Shown here in pieces: positions 1 through 7,199 of a stretch of DNA of 19,645 nucleotides (within the stretch, counting starts at the first letter, position 1; each line of letters starts with the position of its first letter). The DNA comes from JAABRU01 sp050180235 (lineage in GTDB: Bacteria > Desulfobacterota > Desulfobacteria > Desulfobacterales > Desulfococcaceae), in the NCBI GenBank assembly GCA_050180235.1, contig JBFXEJ010000112.1, forward strand, positions 1 to 19,645, given 5' to 3'. Position numbers and translations under genes: made by a program. A model generated the notes under the pieces. That model was given only the letters and a program-made list of their open reading frames with translations, did not search any database and had not been told where the DNA came from.

Positions 1-248
1 ATTTTTCTCCTCCTCACAATGTTTAAATTTGAGGAGCAGAATTTAACATAAAAAACAGGATTTGACAAATAAACTTTAATTTATTGTAATTATAAATAAT
101 ATAATATTTTTGTCCGGTAGTAAGGTACATAATACAACATCTGAAAAAAAATTTCAGCAGAAAATTTTCCCTGCCGGATATTTTTTTGCAGCGAAGACAC
201 AAAGTTTCACGAAGGGTTTAAATCACAATTTTTTTCAGATTTCCTGTA

Positions 249-273
249 ATACCAATTCTCTATTGAAATTATA
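249..273 (+). repeat. Interspersed 25-nt repeat, copy 1
   Basis: The unit begins ATACCAATTCTC and continues ATTGAAATTATA. It matches 19519-19543 at 24 of 25 positions, with one T/C difference. Two near-identical copies 19 kb apart in non-coding DNA indicate a dispersed repeat family. Confidence 0.7.
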
Positions 274-327
274 CAGATTCGCCATTGGTCTGATCCAATA
301 CTGTCAGTTTTTCCGCATTTCCGTATG

Positions 328-357
328 TGCAAAAAACCGCTCAGCTTAATTTTTGCA
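328..357 (-). repeat. Inverted copy of the TGCAAAAA hairpin repeat
   Basis: Read on the minus strand this is TGCAAAAATT-AAGCTGAGCGG-TTTTTTGCA followed by CATACGG. It is the same unit as the two tandem copies at 4436-4510, with small differences in the loop. The ends TGCAAAAA and TTTTTGCA pair to form a hairpin. Confidence 0.7.
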
Positions 358-659
358 ATCCTCCGGTTTGCATTCCGCATTGTATAAAACCAATAGCGAA
401 TACACAAAGGCGCAAAGTTTCACGAAGAGAAAGACTTCAGACAGATATTTTTACACAGTTCTGTATATTCTGTCAAAACAACTCATGAATATCCATGCCC
501 CGCATATTTTTCTCTGATCATTCTTTACTGTTTTTTCAATATCTTTTATAAAACATAAATTTCAGTACAGACAGTCCGGTTGACATCCGGGACAGTCTGA
601 TGTAAATGAAAATCCGGTTTATGGAAAATATCTGACAGGGATACAGGTGATCAGACTGA

Positions 660-689
660 TTGTCCGTATTCATTTTTTTATTTTATAAT
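660..689 (+). promoter_or_regulatory. Putative sigma-70 promoter of the crotonase gene
   Basis: TTGTCC at 660-665 and a perfect TATAAT at 684-689 are separated by 18 bases. The start codon lies about 40 bases beyond the -10 box, giving a short leader with an AGGAGG ribosome binding site at 716-721. Confidence 0.55.
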
Positions 690-729
690 ATTTTGTTTTT
701 TTACATAAAACTCACAGGAGGAATAAAAA

Positions 730-1518
730 ATGGCTTATGAAAACATTCTGTTTGCGGCAGAAAACGGAATCGCAACCATCACTTTTAACCGTCCCAAGCA
801 GCTTAATGCTTTGAATGGCGCACTGCTGGATGAATTTTCCCGTGCGCTGGACGAAATTGAGGCCAATGAGGAGATCCGGGTGCTTGTGCTGACCGGCGCA
901 GGGGAAAAATCCTTTGTGGCAGGCGCGGATATTACGGAACTGGCAACCTTCGGCCCTTTGCAGGCAAAGGTGTTTGCCAAAAAAGGACAGGCCATCATCA
1001 GCAGACTGCAGGAACTGGTTATTCCGGTCATTGCCGCAGTCAACGGTTTTGCTTTGGGCGGAGGCAGTGAAATGGCTCTTGCCTGTGATTTTATCTATGC
1101 TTCGGAAAACGCAAATTTCGGTCTGCCGGAAATCACTCTGGGCATTATTCCCGGTTTTGGCGGAACCCAGCGTCTGCCCCGGCTGGTGGGAGCAAACCGG
1201 GCAAAGGAAATGATCTTTACCGGGAAAATGATTCCTGCCGCAGAAGCCGCAGCAATCGGCATGGTCAACAAAGTCTGCCCGGCCGCAAATCTGATGGAAG
1301 AAGTCATGAAAACAGCCAAAGCCATTGCAGCCAAAGGCCGGGTATCTCTGCGCGCGGCAAAGCAGGCTGTCAACTCCGGTCTGGGAACAGATTTGGCAAC
1401 AGGTCTCAACATTGAATGTGACGCGTTTGCTTTGTGCATGGCAAGCGAAGACGCGAAAGAGGGAACCAAAGCCTTTCTGGAAAAACGCAAGGCCGCATTC
1501 AGCGGAAAACTGAAATAA
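730..1518 (+). CDS. Enoyl-CoA hydratase/crotonase family protein
   Basis: A 262-residue protein of normal length for the crotonase family, cytoplasmic, expected to add water across the double bond of a 2-enoyl-CoA such as crotonyl-CoA. The oxyanion-hole segments are visible as SFVAGADI (61-68) and NGFALGGGSE (105-114). The two catalytic glutamates of hydratases correspond to E114 and to E134 in GLPEITLGIIPGFGGTQR. Having both glutamates argues for hydratase activity rather than an isomerase or other crotonase-fold enzyme. The start is set by AGGAGG at 716-721, eight bases before ATG. It is followed by PaaK and an ACT protein on the same strand, separated by a 215-bp gap filled by a large inverted repeat, so co-transcription is uncertain. 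It may act in beta-oxidation of butyrate-like or aromatic-derived acyl-CoAs; the exact substrate cannot be read from sequence. Confidence 0.93.
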   Translation: MAYENILFAAENGIATITFNRPKQLNALNGALLDEFSRALDEIEANEEIRVLVLTGAGEKSFVAGADITELATFGPLQAKVFAKKGQAIISRLQELVIPVIAAVNGFALGGGSEMALACDFIYASENANFGLPEITLGIIPGFGGTQRLPRLVGANRAKEMIFTGKMIPAAEAAAIGMVNKVCPAANLMEEVMKTAKAIAAKGRVSLRAAKQAVNSGLGTDLATGLNIECDAFALCMASEDAKEGTKAFLEKRKAAFSGKLK

Positions 1519-1529
1519 GACAAAGGATT

Positions 1530-1706
1530 CAGGGGTTAGGGGCTGGGGATTAGGGTCTGGGGTTTAGAGGCTGGGGATTAGGGGTTAGAATTGGGAATAT
1601 TATTCAGGAATCAGATCTCTGAATCTCTAACCCCTAATCTCTAAACCCTAACCCCTAATCTCTAACCCCCTAACCCCTAATCTCTAAACCCCAATCCCCA
1701 ACCCCT
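1530..1706. repeat. Telomere-like GGGGTTAG repeats in head-to-head inverted arms
   Basis: Just after the crotonase stop codon the plus strand shows degenerate G-rich units (GGGGTTAG, GGGGATTA, GGGGTTTAGAG) at about 1532-1597. The complementary C-rich units (CTAACCCC, TAATCTCTAAACC) run from about 1621 to 1706. The arms can fold on each other into a long imperfect cruciform. Four G-tracts at 1532-1555 fit a G-quadruplex pattern (G4-N3-G4-N2-G4-N4-G3), and the right arm offers the same on the minus strand. The PaaK ribosome binding site follows within about ten bases. Confidence 0.85.
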
Positions 1707-1733
1707 GTTTCATAAGGAGAAAAAAAACACAAC

Positions 1734-3035
1734 ATGATATATGATATTGAATACGAGACCATGCCCAGGGAGGCTCTGGAAGCCATACAGTTTCGCAGGC
1801 TCCGGAGTACGCTGGACAGGGTTTATGCAACGGTTCCATTTTACCGGAAAAAATTTCAGGAGGCCGGAATAATGCCCGGCGACATCCGCAGTCTGGAAGA
1901 TCTGCACAAAGTGCCTTTCACCACCAAGCAGGATCTCCGGGACAATTATCCCTTTGGTATGTTTGCGGTTCCTATGGACAATGTGGTGAGGATTCACGCT
2001 TCATCCGGCACAACCGGACAGCCAACCGTGGTGGGTTACACAGCGCGGGATGTGAACACATGGGCCACTCTTATGGCACGGGCTTTGGTCGCGGGCGGGG
2101 CCAGCCGCGGTGACATTATCCACAATGCCTATGGTTACGGACTCTTCACCGGCGGACTGGGCGTTCACTACGGAGCGGAAAAGCTGGGAGCGTCCGTGAT
2201 TCCGGTTTCCGGGGGCAATACCAAACGCCAGATTATTATTATGCGGGATTTCGGCCCGACCATTATCACGGCCACGCCTTCTTATACGCTTCATCTTGCG
2301 GAAGTCGCTGAGGAAATGGGCGTTTCCTTCAAAGATCTTAAATTCCGCTTCGGCATTTTCGGTGCAGAACCCTGGTCAGAGAAAATGCGCGAAGAAATTG
2401 AGAAAAAACTCCATCTCACCGCAGTGGATATTTACGGACTCAGCGAAGTGCTTGGCCCTGGTGTTTCCATTGAATGCCATGAGGCCAAAAAAGGGCTGCA
2501 CATTGCAGAAGATCATTTTATTCCGGAAATCATCAACCCGAAAACCGGCGAAGTCCTGCCATACGGCTCCACCGGAGAACTGGTGTTCACATCCATCACC
2601 AAAGAAGCATTTCCGGTCATCCGCTACCGCACCCGTGATATTACCTCCATCAATCCTGAACCCTGCATCTGCGGACGCACTCTGGTGCGGATGAACAAGG
2701 TCAGCGGACGGTCAGATGATATGCTCATTATCAGGGGCGTGAATGTGTTCCCGTCCCAGATTGAAAGTGTGCTGATGGAAATGGAAGGAGTGGAACCCCA
2801 TTACCAGTTGCTTGTGGATCGGGAAGACAATCTGGATCTTCTGACCGTAATGGTGGAAGTCGGGGAAAATATTTTTTCCGACAAAGTCAAACCCCTGCAG
2901 GATTTGGAAAAGAATATTTCCAAGAATATCAAGGAAACCATCGGTGTTTCCGCAAAGGTGAAACTGGTGGAACCCAAGACCATTGCCAGAAGTGAGGGCA
3001 AGGCTGTGCGGGTCATTGACCGGAGAAAGATATAA
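1734..3035 (+). CDS. paaK: Phenylacetate-CoA ligase family (AMP-forming)
   Basis: A 433-residue cytoplasmic enzyme of the adenylate-forming superfamily, normal length for PaaK. It activates an aryl acid such as phenylacetate with ATP and CoA. Visible motifs in order: SSGTTGQPT (90-98, phosphate-binding loop), YGLSE (234-238, motif of the adenylation site), YRTRD (298-302, ribose-binding aspartate), GRSDDMLIIRGVNVFP (325-340, hinge), and the C-terminal catalytic lysine in ARSEGKAVRV (K423). The start MIYDIEYETMPRE matches the usual PaaK opening; AGGAG at 1715-1719 is rather far (14 bases) from this ATG. A two-ACT-domain protein follows 144 bp downstream, a pairing common in anaerobes. The substrate could also be indoleacetate, benzoate-like or another aryl acid produced from aromatic amino acids. 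Confidence 0.93.
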   Translation: MIYDIEYETMPREALEAIQFRRLRSTLDRVYATVPFYRKKFQEAGIMPGDIRSLEDLHKVPFTTKQDLRDNYPFGMFAVPMDNVVRIHASSGTTGQPTVVGYTARDVNTWATLMARALVAGGASRGDIIHNAYGYGLFTGGLGVHYGAEKLGASVIPVSGGNTKRQIIIMRDFGPTIITATPSYTLHLAEVAEEMGVSFKDLKFRFGIFGAEPWSEKMREEIEKKLHLTAVDIYGLSEVLGPGVSIECHEAKKGLHIAEDHFIPEIINPKTGEVLPYGSTGELVFTSITKEAFPVIRYRTRDITSINPEPCICGRTLVRMNKVSGRSDDMLIIRGVNVFPSQIESVLMEMEGVEPHYQLLVDREDNLDLLTVMVEVGENIFSDKVKPLQDLEKNISKNIKETIGVSAKVKLVEPKTIARSEGKAVRVIDRRKI

Positions 3036-3065
3036 GTAAGTCATCATAAATTTTCGGGTGTAAAG

Positions 3066-3118
3066 TTTTCAGAAAAACCGGATTTTTCCGGAAAAATCCG
3101 GTTTTTTATACCTGAAAA
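3066..3118. terminator. Long palindrome, probable bidirectional terminator after paaK
   Basis: Positions 3073-3106 form a perfect palindrome whose arms read AAAAACCGGATTTTTCC and its complement, ending in a run of T on either strand. It is extended by TTTTCAG (3066-3072) pairing with CTGAAAA (3112-3118). It lies about 30 bases past the paaK stop. It would end transcription in both directions, or it is a repeat acting as one. Confidence 0.75.
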
Positions 3119-3179
3119 TTTTCGGTTGATTACTTAGATTCCGGAAAGGGAAAAACCGAACCATAAGGAGGTTATGCTG

Positions 3180-3611
3180 ATGAAAGTGGAACAAATATCC
3201 ATATTTCTGGAAAACAAAACAGGCCGTCTTGCCCTGGTCACAAAGATTCTCTCTGAGGCAGGAGTGAATATCCGTGCGCTGGCTCTGGCAGATACATCTG
3301 ATTTCGGTGTGCTGCGCCTGATTGTGGATAACAATGACAAAGCCAGAGAAGCCCTGAAAAGCAACGGTTTCACTGTGGGAAAAACCAATGTTGTGGCTGT
3401 GGAAGTGCCGGACAGGCCCGGCGGTCTCCACAACATTCTGGAAATACTGCATAAGGCAAATGTGAATGTGGAATACATGTACGCATTTGTCCGTCAGAGC
3501 GGGGACAACGCTGTGATGATTTTCCGCTTTGACAATACTGATGAGGCCATCCGGCTGCTGGAGACAAACAGCATTACGGTAATCAATGGCAGCAAACTCT
3601 ATGCCATGTAA
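3180..3611 (+). CDS. Tandem ACT-domain protein (amino-acid-binding)
   Basis: A 143-residue protein made of two ACT domains (about 3-65 and 70-140). The first starts VEQISIFLENKTGRLALVTKILSEAGVNI and the second VVAVEVPDRPGGLHNILEILHKANVNV; both show the beta-alpha-beta pattern and the glycine turn (KTGR, RPGG) where ACT domains bind amino acids. An upstream ATG at 3174 is only two bases from the AAGGAGG at 3165-3171; the ATG at 3180 is eight bases away and is chosen. Such stand-alone ACT proteins commonly sit next to paaK in anaerobes. A role as an amino-acid sensor for aromatic acid activation is an inference from that neighbourhood. A terminator-like palindrome lies between it and paaK, so it may have its own promoter. 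Confidence 0.9.
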   Translation: MKVEQISIFLENKTGRLALVTKILSEAGVNIRALALADTSDFGVLRLIVDNNDKAREALKSNGFTVGKTNVVAVEVPDRPGGLHNILEILHKANVNVEYMYAFVRQSGDNAVMIFRFDNTDEAIRLLETNSITVINGSKLYAM

Positions 3612-3634
3612 TTCATAAAGCACCTGCACTTCAT

Positions 3635-3706
3635 CGTCATACCGGTGAAAGCCGGTTTCCGGAATTTCCTGAAATCATAAGGATTCCGGCTTACTCCGGA
3701 ATGACG
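3635..3706. repeat. 72-bp CGTCAT...ATGACG palindromic element
   Basis: The element begins CGTCATACCGGTGAAAGCCGG and ends CCGGCTTACTCCGGAATGACG. It forms an imperfect inverted repeat with an AT-rich centre. The pattern matches the widespread small repeats seen between bacterial genes whose ends read CGTCATnCCGG. It carries no coding potential. Confidence 0.7.
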
Positions 3707-3738
3707 GGAAGACAGTTTTTCGGAAAAAAGGAAGAGGA

Positions 3739-4260
3739 ATGTCTGCAAGATTTGGTGTGTATTTTTTGAAAAAAACAGATAAGCATTTTGAAAAAGAGGA
3801 TATTGATGAGAAACTCCTTTCCTGTATTGAGAAGCAGCCTGCCAGCGAGTTTTTCTCTTTGCCGACAGAGAATGGCTCTCCGGACATTGAAAGAAATTCG
3901 TGCAGATTTTTTTCTGAAAAAATTGGAGAAGCCATTTATATCGCAATTCAGGAAAATGTCGGCCTTTTCCATTTTGAACACTGGAAAAAAGATAACATGC
4001 TGCGGTCTGTCACGTATAACAATGATGCAGGCTGGTACAATATTTCAGGCATTCCCGAAGATTGGGAAAAAAACATACTGTTCTCAGAAGAAAAACTGAA
4101 ACCGGCTTTGGAATGTTATGAGCCGGAAAGCCACCAAAAAATTAAGGAAATATGGGCAGCAAAGAAACTGAAGGAAGGTGATTTTTTCCCGCAAATAAAT
4201 GAAATGGAAGTTTTTGGAAAAATCTGTGATTATTTTCATGTCCGTTTAAACGATTTATAA
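3739..4260 (+). CDS. Hypothetical protein, 173 aa
   Basis: A complete open frame with a purine-rich ribosome binding site (AAGGAAGAGG) just before ATG. I do not recognise its family. It is acidic and rich in Glu, Lys, Phe and Trp, with no signal peptide, membrane segment or nucleotide-binding motif. A central patch IYIAIQENVGLFHFEHWKKD reads like buried beta strands, and the C-terminal half is predicted by eye to be helical (about 120-165). Codon use is more AT-rich than in the enzyme genes around it and repeats flank it on both sides, so it may be an accessory gene. It looks like a small cytoplasmic globular protein; a bacteriocin or toxin immunity-type role is possible but unsupported. Confidence 0.65.
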   Translation: MSARFGVYFLKKTDKHFEKEDIDEKLLSCIEKQPASEFFSLPTENGSPDIERNSCRFFSEKIGEAIYIAIQENVGLFHFEHWKKDNMLRSVTYNNDAGWYNISGIPEDWEKNILFSEEKLKPALECYEPESHQKIKEIWAAKKLKEGDFFPQINEMEVFGKICDYFHVRLNDL

Positions 4261-4342
4261 ACAAATACTTGAAACATTTCGGCTGTAAAATACCGTATTC
4301 GAGAGGCCTGCCTCAGCAGAATTTTATAATATGGTTTAAACA

Positions 4343-4409
4343 GCCACGAATAACACGAATCTGCACGAATGCACAAACCATAATTCGTGTCATTCGTGCA
4401 ATTTGTGGC
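4343..4409. repeat. Inverted repeat of ACGAAT/ATTCGT units
   Basis: The left arm reads GCCACGAATAACACGAAT then CTGCACGAATGCAC. The right arm reads ATTCGTGTCATTCGTGC then AATTTGTGGC. The short ACGAAT unit is repeated three times in each arm in opposite senses, giving an imperfect cruciform of about 67 bp. This is a degenerate interspersed repeat type. Confidence 0.75.
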
Positions 4410-4435
4410 AAATTTTCTGAGTAATGATATACAGA

Positions 4436-4510
4436 GGAGTGCAAAAATTGAGCAAAGCGGTTTTTTGCATACGGAAGGAGTGCAAAAATTGAGCAAAGCG
4501 GTTTTTTGCA
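4436..4510 (+). repeat. Two tandem copies of a 34-nt hairpin repeat
   Basis: Identical 34-nt copies lie at 4436-4469 and 4477-4510, separated by seven bases. Each begins GGAGTGCAAAAATTGAGC and ends GCGGTTTTTTGCA. TGCAAAAA and TTTTTTGCA within a copy can pair, giving a hairpin with a 10-14 nt loop. A diverged third copy sits inverted at 328-357. With only two units and a seven-base gap this is not a CRISPR array. Confidence 0.9.
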
Positions 4511-4663
4511 CATAACTCTTTGTTCGCAAAGGGAAATAAACAGGGGATTTGGGAGGGCGGAAGGATTTTGAATTTCCTGCCAGTTTTTGAAAAAAGGACT
4601 TGCAAAAAACTCTCTGCCATCCTGTAACTCATAACGCACAACCAATTGTAAGGAGAAATGTTC

Positions 4664-5809
4664 ATGTTCAAAAAAGTTCGGATGTCTGTGGTGCTGTTTC
4701 TTGTATGCGGCCTGTTTGCAGTTTCTCATGCTTCGGCTGCGGAAACCTACAAAATCGGCGGTATTTTTGCTGTGACCGGCCCGGCTTCCTTTCTGGGTGA
4801 TCCGGAAAAAAGAAGCATGGAAATGATTGTTGAGACCATCAATGCCAAAGGCGGTATTGACGGCCATATGCTGGAAGCCGTGATTTATGACACAGAAGGC
4901 GATCCCACCAAAGCTGTCATGGGGATAAGCAAACTTATCAGCAAAGACAATGTGATAGCCATTATCGGCCCCAGCACCACGCCCACCACACTGGCGGTTA
5001 TGCCTGCGGCTGTAAAGGCGGAGATTCCCCTGATCAGTTGCGCAGCCGGAAACAAAATCACTTCGCCTGTAAATCCCTGGGTTTTCAAAACAGCGCAGAG
5101 TGATATTCTGGCAGTTGCCGCAATCTATGCCCATTTGCAGAAACAGGATATCAAAAAAATCGGTATCCTGACCGTGTCTGACGCATTTGGGGAAAGCGGC
5201 AGAGAACAGTTGGAGGCACAGGCTGCCCAGTTTGGTCTGACCATTGTGCAGGCTGACAAATTCGGCAACAAAGATACGGATATGACCGCACAGTTGACCA
5301 AACTCCGCTCTGCGGAACCGGAGGCCATTGTCTGCTGGGGAACCAATCCGGGCCCGGCTGTTGTGGCAAAAAATGTGCAGCAGCTTGGTCTGAAAATTCC
5401 CCTGTACCAGAGCCACGGCGTTGCCTCTCCCAAATTCATTGAACTGGCCGGAGATGCGGCAGAAGGCATTATCCTTCCCACCGGAAAGATTCTGGTCAGC
5501 GATCTCCTGCCTGCGGAGGATGTGCAGAAAACCATTCTCAGTGATTATGCAAAACAGTACACGGAAAAATTCAAAATGCCGGTGTCCGGTTTTGGCGGAT
5601 ATGCGTATGACGCGATGCTCATTGTTGCCAAAGCCCTGGAGGGAACCGGCGGCGATAAGGCAAAACTGCGCAAGAATATTGAAGACATGAAGGGATTTGT
5701 GGGCGTAAGCGGCACCTTCTCCTTCACTCCCGAAGAGCATAACGGTCTTGGCCCCGATGCCTTTGTCATGGTGCGGATTAAGAACAAGACCTGGGAGCTG
5801 ATTCAGTAA
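4664..5809 (+). CDS. Branched-chain amino acid ABC transporter substrate-binding protein (LivK type)
   Basis: A 381-residue exported binding protein. Residues 1-27 form a signal peptide (basic MFKKVR, hydrophobic core VVLFLVCGLFAV, cleavage near SHASA-AE). The mature protein begins YKIGGIFAVTGPASFLGDPEKRSMEM, the typical opening of the type I periplasmic binding fold. Further family features are IIGPSTTPTTLAVMPAA, which helps line the ligand pocket, and SGFGGYAYDAMLIVAKALE near the end. The ATG at 4658 is only two bases from AAGGAG, so the ATG at 4664 (eight bases) is preferred. No permease or ATPase genes accompany it within the window, so it is either an orphan receptor or uses a distant LivHMGF complex. 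The nearby paaK hints at aromatic or branched acids as ligand; this is inference. Confidence 0.92.
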   Translation: MFKKVRMSVVLFLVCGLFAVSHASAAETYKIGGIFAVTGPASFLGDPEKRSMEMIVETINAKGGIDGHMLEAVIYDTEGDPTKAVMGISKLISKDNVIAIIGPSTTPTTLAVMPAAVKAEIPLISCAAGNKITSPVNPWVFKTAQSDILAVAAIYAHLQKQDIKKIGILTVSDAFGESGREQLEAQAAQFGLTIVQADKFGNKDTDMTAQLTKLRSAEPEAIVCWGTNPGPAVVAKNVQQLGLKIPLYQSHGVASPKFIELAGDAAEGIILPTGKILVSDLLPAEDVQKTILSDYAKQYTEKFKMPVSGFGGYAYDAMLIVAKALEGTGGDKAKLRKNIEDMKGFVGVSGTFSFTPEEHNGLGPDAFVMVRIKNKTWELIQ

Positions 5810-5830
5810 GAAAAATCCGGTGATGGCTTA

Positions 5831-5931
5831 GGTGATTTCCGGAAAAGAAAATACCTCAGATTTGACAACTTTCCAAAAGTTGTCAAATCTTTCAGGTGAG
5901 TGAACCGGTATATTTATTTTCATAAATCACC
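5831..5931. repeat. MITE-like element A with GGTGATTT ends and TTA flanks
   Basis: The ends GGTGATTT (5831-5838) and AAATCACC (5924-5931) are inverted and each is bordered by TTA (5828-5830 and 5932-5934), as expected of a small element with a 3-bp target duplication. Inside, 5858-5872 and 5876-5890 form a perfect 15-bp stem (AGATTTGACAACTTT) with a three-base loop. A related element with the same ends and TTA borders lies at 15154-15308. The stem has no T-run after it, so it is not a classical terminator for the upstream gene. Confidence 0.65.
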
Positions 5932-6036
5932 TTAAACATCACAGGAATCGGCATGAAATTTGTTTTCCGGCTAATATGTAAAACTGCATGTTGGCCGGAA
6001 AACTGTACAAAAACTCATTATGAGAAAGGAAAGAGA

Positions 6037-7032
6037 ATGAAACTGATCAAAAAAATAATTTGGTGTTTTTCATTGCTGTTGACACTGATAATGTTCTGCG
6101 TTCCCGCACATGCGGAAAGTCTGCCGCGAATTGTCGGTGGAACAGAGGTCAGTCCGGCATTCAAATATACTTGGATGGTGGGATTGATAAATGCCGGGGT
6201 ATCAAGCGATTTTGACGGACATTTTTGCGGAGGCTCTCTGATTTCGTCCGATCTGGTACTGACAGCAGCGCATTGCATTGTAGATGATGCGGGACAGGTA
6301 ATGAATCACACGGATATCGAAGTGCTGGTCGGTGCGCATGATCTGAATAATCCCTCTGAAAATCAGGGAATCCGGGAGCGGATCAGGGTATCGGCAATCC
6401 TGAAACATGAAAATTATGATAGTGCGACTACGGACAATGATATTGCTCTGCTCAGACTTTCCAAGTCTGTCAATACGTCTCTGGCACCGGTCAGGCTGAT
6501 TGACAATCAGAGTCTTGCTGTCACAGGGTCACTCGCTAAAGCCATCGGGTGGGGAAATACAAGCAGCACTGACGAAGAAAAATTTCTGCCTCTGCTTCAG
6601 GAAGTCGATGTGCCGGTTGTTTCCCAAGCAACATGCGCTTCCGCTATGAGCAGTATCAACAATATTACGGATAATATGCTCTGTGCCGGATATTCTCAGG
6701 GCGGAAAAGATTCCTGTAAAGGAGACAGCGGCGGTCCATTGGTGATATTTGACACAGATCATTGGGAACAGGCAGGCATTGTCAGTTGGGGGGCGGCATT
6801 ATGCGCTCAGCCGGATGAATATGGTGTATATACCAAAGTCTATAACTATCTGGACTGGATCAATGCCAACACAGTCAGTGGACTGGCAGATGTAATTGGC
6901 ATATTGAAGGTTCTCAGCGGTATTCCGGTGTCTGATCCATGGAAATTGTCAGGTTATGATGTATTGAAAGACGGGAAAACCGGTTCTGAGGATGCAATCT
7001 TTTTTTTGCAGAAAATTGCAGACATGCGTTGA
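6037..7032 (+). CDS. Secreted trypsin-like serine protease (S1) with dockerin-like C-terminus
   Basis: A 331-residue protein. Residues 1-27 are a signal peptide (MKLIKKIIW, long hydrophobic core, cleavage near AHA-ES). The S1 domain starts at RIVGGTEV (31-38), the zymogen activation site. The catalytic triad is complete: H79 (LTAAHC), D135 (DNDIALL), S231 (GDSGGP). D225, six residues before the serine, predicts cleavage after Arg or Lys. Cysteine pairs fit the trypsin fold. The last 50 residues (about 282-331) contain GLADVIGILKVLSGI and then DVLKDGKTGSEDAIFFLQKIADMR, which looks like one and a half dockerin type I repeats. An in-frame ATG at 5953 exists, but the ATG at 6037 has a proper ribosome binding site (AAAGGAAAG) and begins exactly at the signal peptide. 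Target is probably extracellular or cell-surface protein. Confidence 0.92.
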   Translation: MKLIKKIIWCFSLLLTLIMFCVPAHAESLPRIVGGTEVSPAFKYTWMVGLINAGVSSDFDGHFCGGSLISSDLVLTAAHCIVDDAGQVMNHTDIEVLVGAHDLNNPSENQGIRERIRVSAILKHENYDSATTDNDIALLRLSKSVNTSLAPVRLIDNQSLAVTGSLAKAIGWGNTSSTDEEKFLPLLQEVDVPVVSQATCASAMSSINNITDNMLCAGYSQGGKDSCKGDSGGPLVIFDTDHWEQAGIVSWGAALCAQPDEYGVYTKVYNYLDWINANTVSGLADVIGILKVLSGIPVSDPWKLSGYDVLKDGKTGSEDAIFFLQKIADMR

Positions 7033-7071
7033 AACACAGGCAAACAATAAGAAAAATATACTGATTCAAAT

Positions 7072-7188
7072 AGGAGTTACGCAGTTCAGTTGTTTTTCAA
7101 CTGTCTGATTTTTAAAGAACTAGTTTTGTGCGGTGCAATATCAGCTTCCATAAAAATCAGCATATTAAAATTCAACTGCGTAACTCCT
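7072..7188. repeat. 117-bp MITE-like element with 15-bp inverted ends
   Basis: AGGAGTTACGCAGTT at 7072-7086 is the exact reverse complement of AACTGCGTAACTCCT at 7174-7188. The interior is AT-rich with no open frame of note. No clear target duplication flanks it. It borders the truncated brnT remnant, whose open frame begins 11 bases after the element. Confidence 0.75.
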
Positions 7189-7199
7189 GCCAACTTTGA

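Larger units (their letters stand above)
200..427. repeat. Direct repeat pair CAAAGTTTCACGAAG
   Basis: The 15-mer CAAAGTTTCACGAAG occurs exactly at 200-214 and 413-427, in both cases after a related purine-rich lead (GCGAAGACA and AAGGCG). This looks like a degraded interspersed repeat family rather than a regulatory site. Confidence 0.6.
1..729. other. Gene-free AT-rich lead-in with interspersed repeats
   Basis: I see no convincing coding region in these 729 bases; the short open frames lack plausible ribosome binding sites and resemble no protein family. The stretch holds repeat fragments: a 15-nt direct repeat CAAAGTTTCACGAAG at 200-214 and 413-427, a 25-nt unit at 249-273 that recurs at 19519-19543, and an inverted copy (328-357) of the hairpin repeat found at 4436-4510. 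A small imperfect hairpin lies at 568-599 (CAGAC/GTCTG outer pairs). The last 70 bases carry the promoter of the crotonase gene. Confidence 0.7.
4261..4663. other. Intergenic repeat zone between the hypothetical gene and livK
   Basis: No gene is supported here. The stretch holds an imperfect inverted repeat of CACGAAT/ATTCGTG units (4343-4409), two tandem copies of a 34-nt hairpin unit (4436-4510), and the leader of the binding-protein gene ending in AAGGAG at 4650-4655. I see no convincing promoter. Confidence 0.65.

Noticed and set aside
4436..4510. Possible CRISPR array
   Set aside because: Only two units separated by seven bases, each a self-pairing hairpin, and no cas genes in the window.
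4313..5740. A 475-codon minus-strand open frame opposite the binding-protein gene
   Set aside because: It lies antisense to a gene with clear signal peptide and family motifs, has no family resemblance, and its low-complexity end is the translated hairpin repeat.
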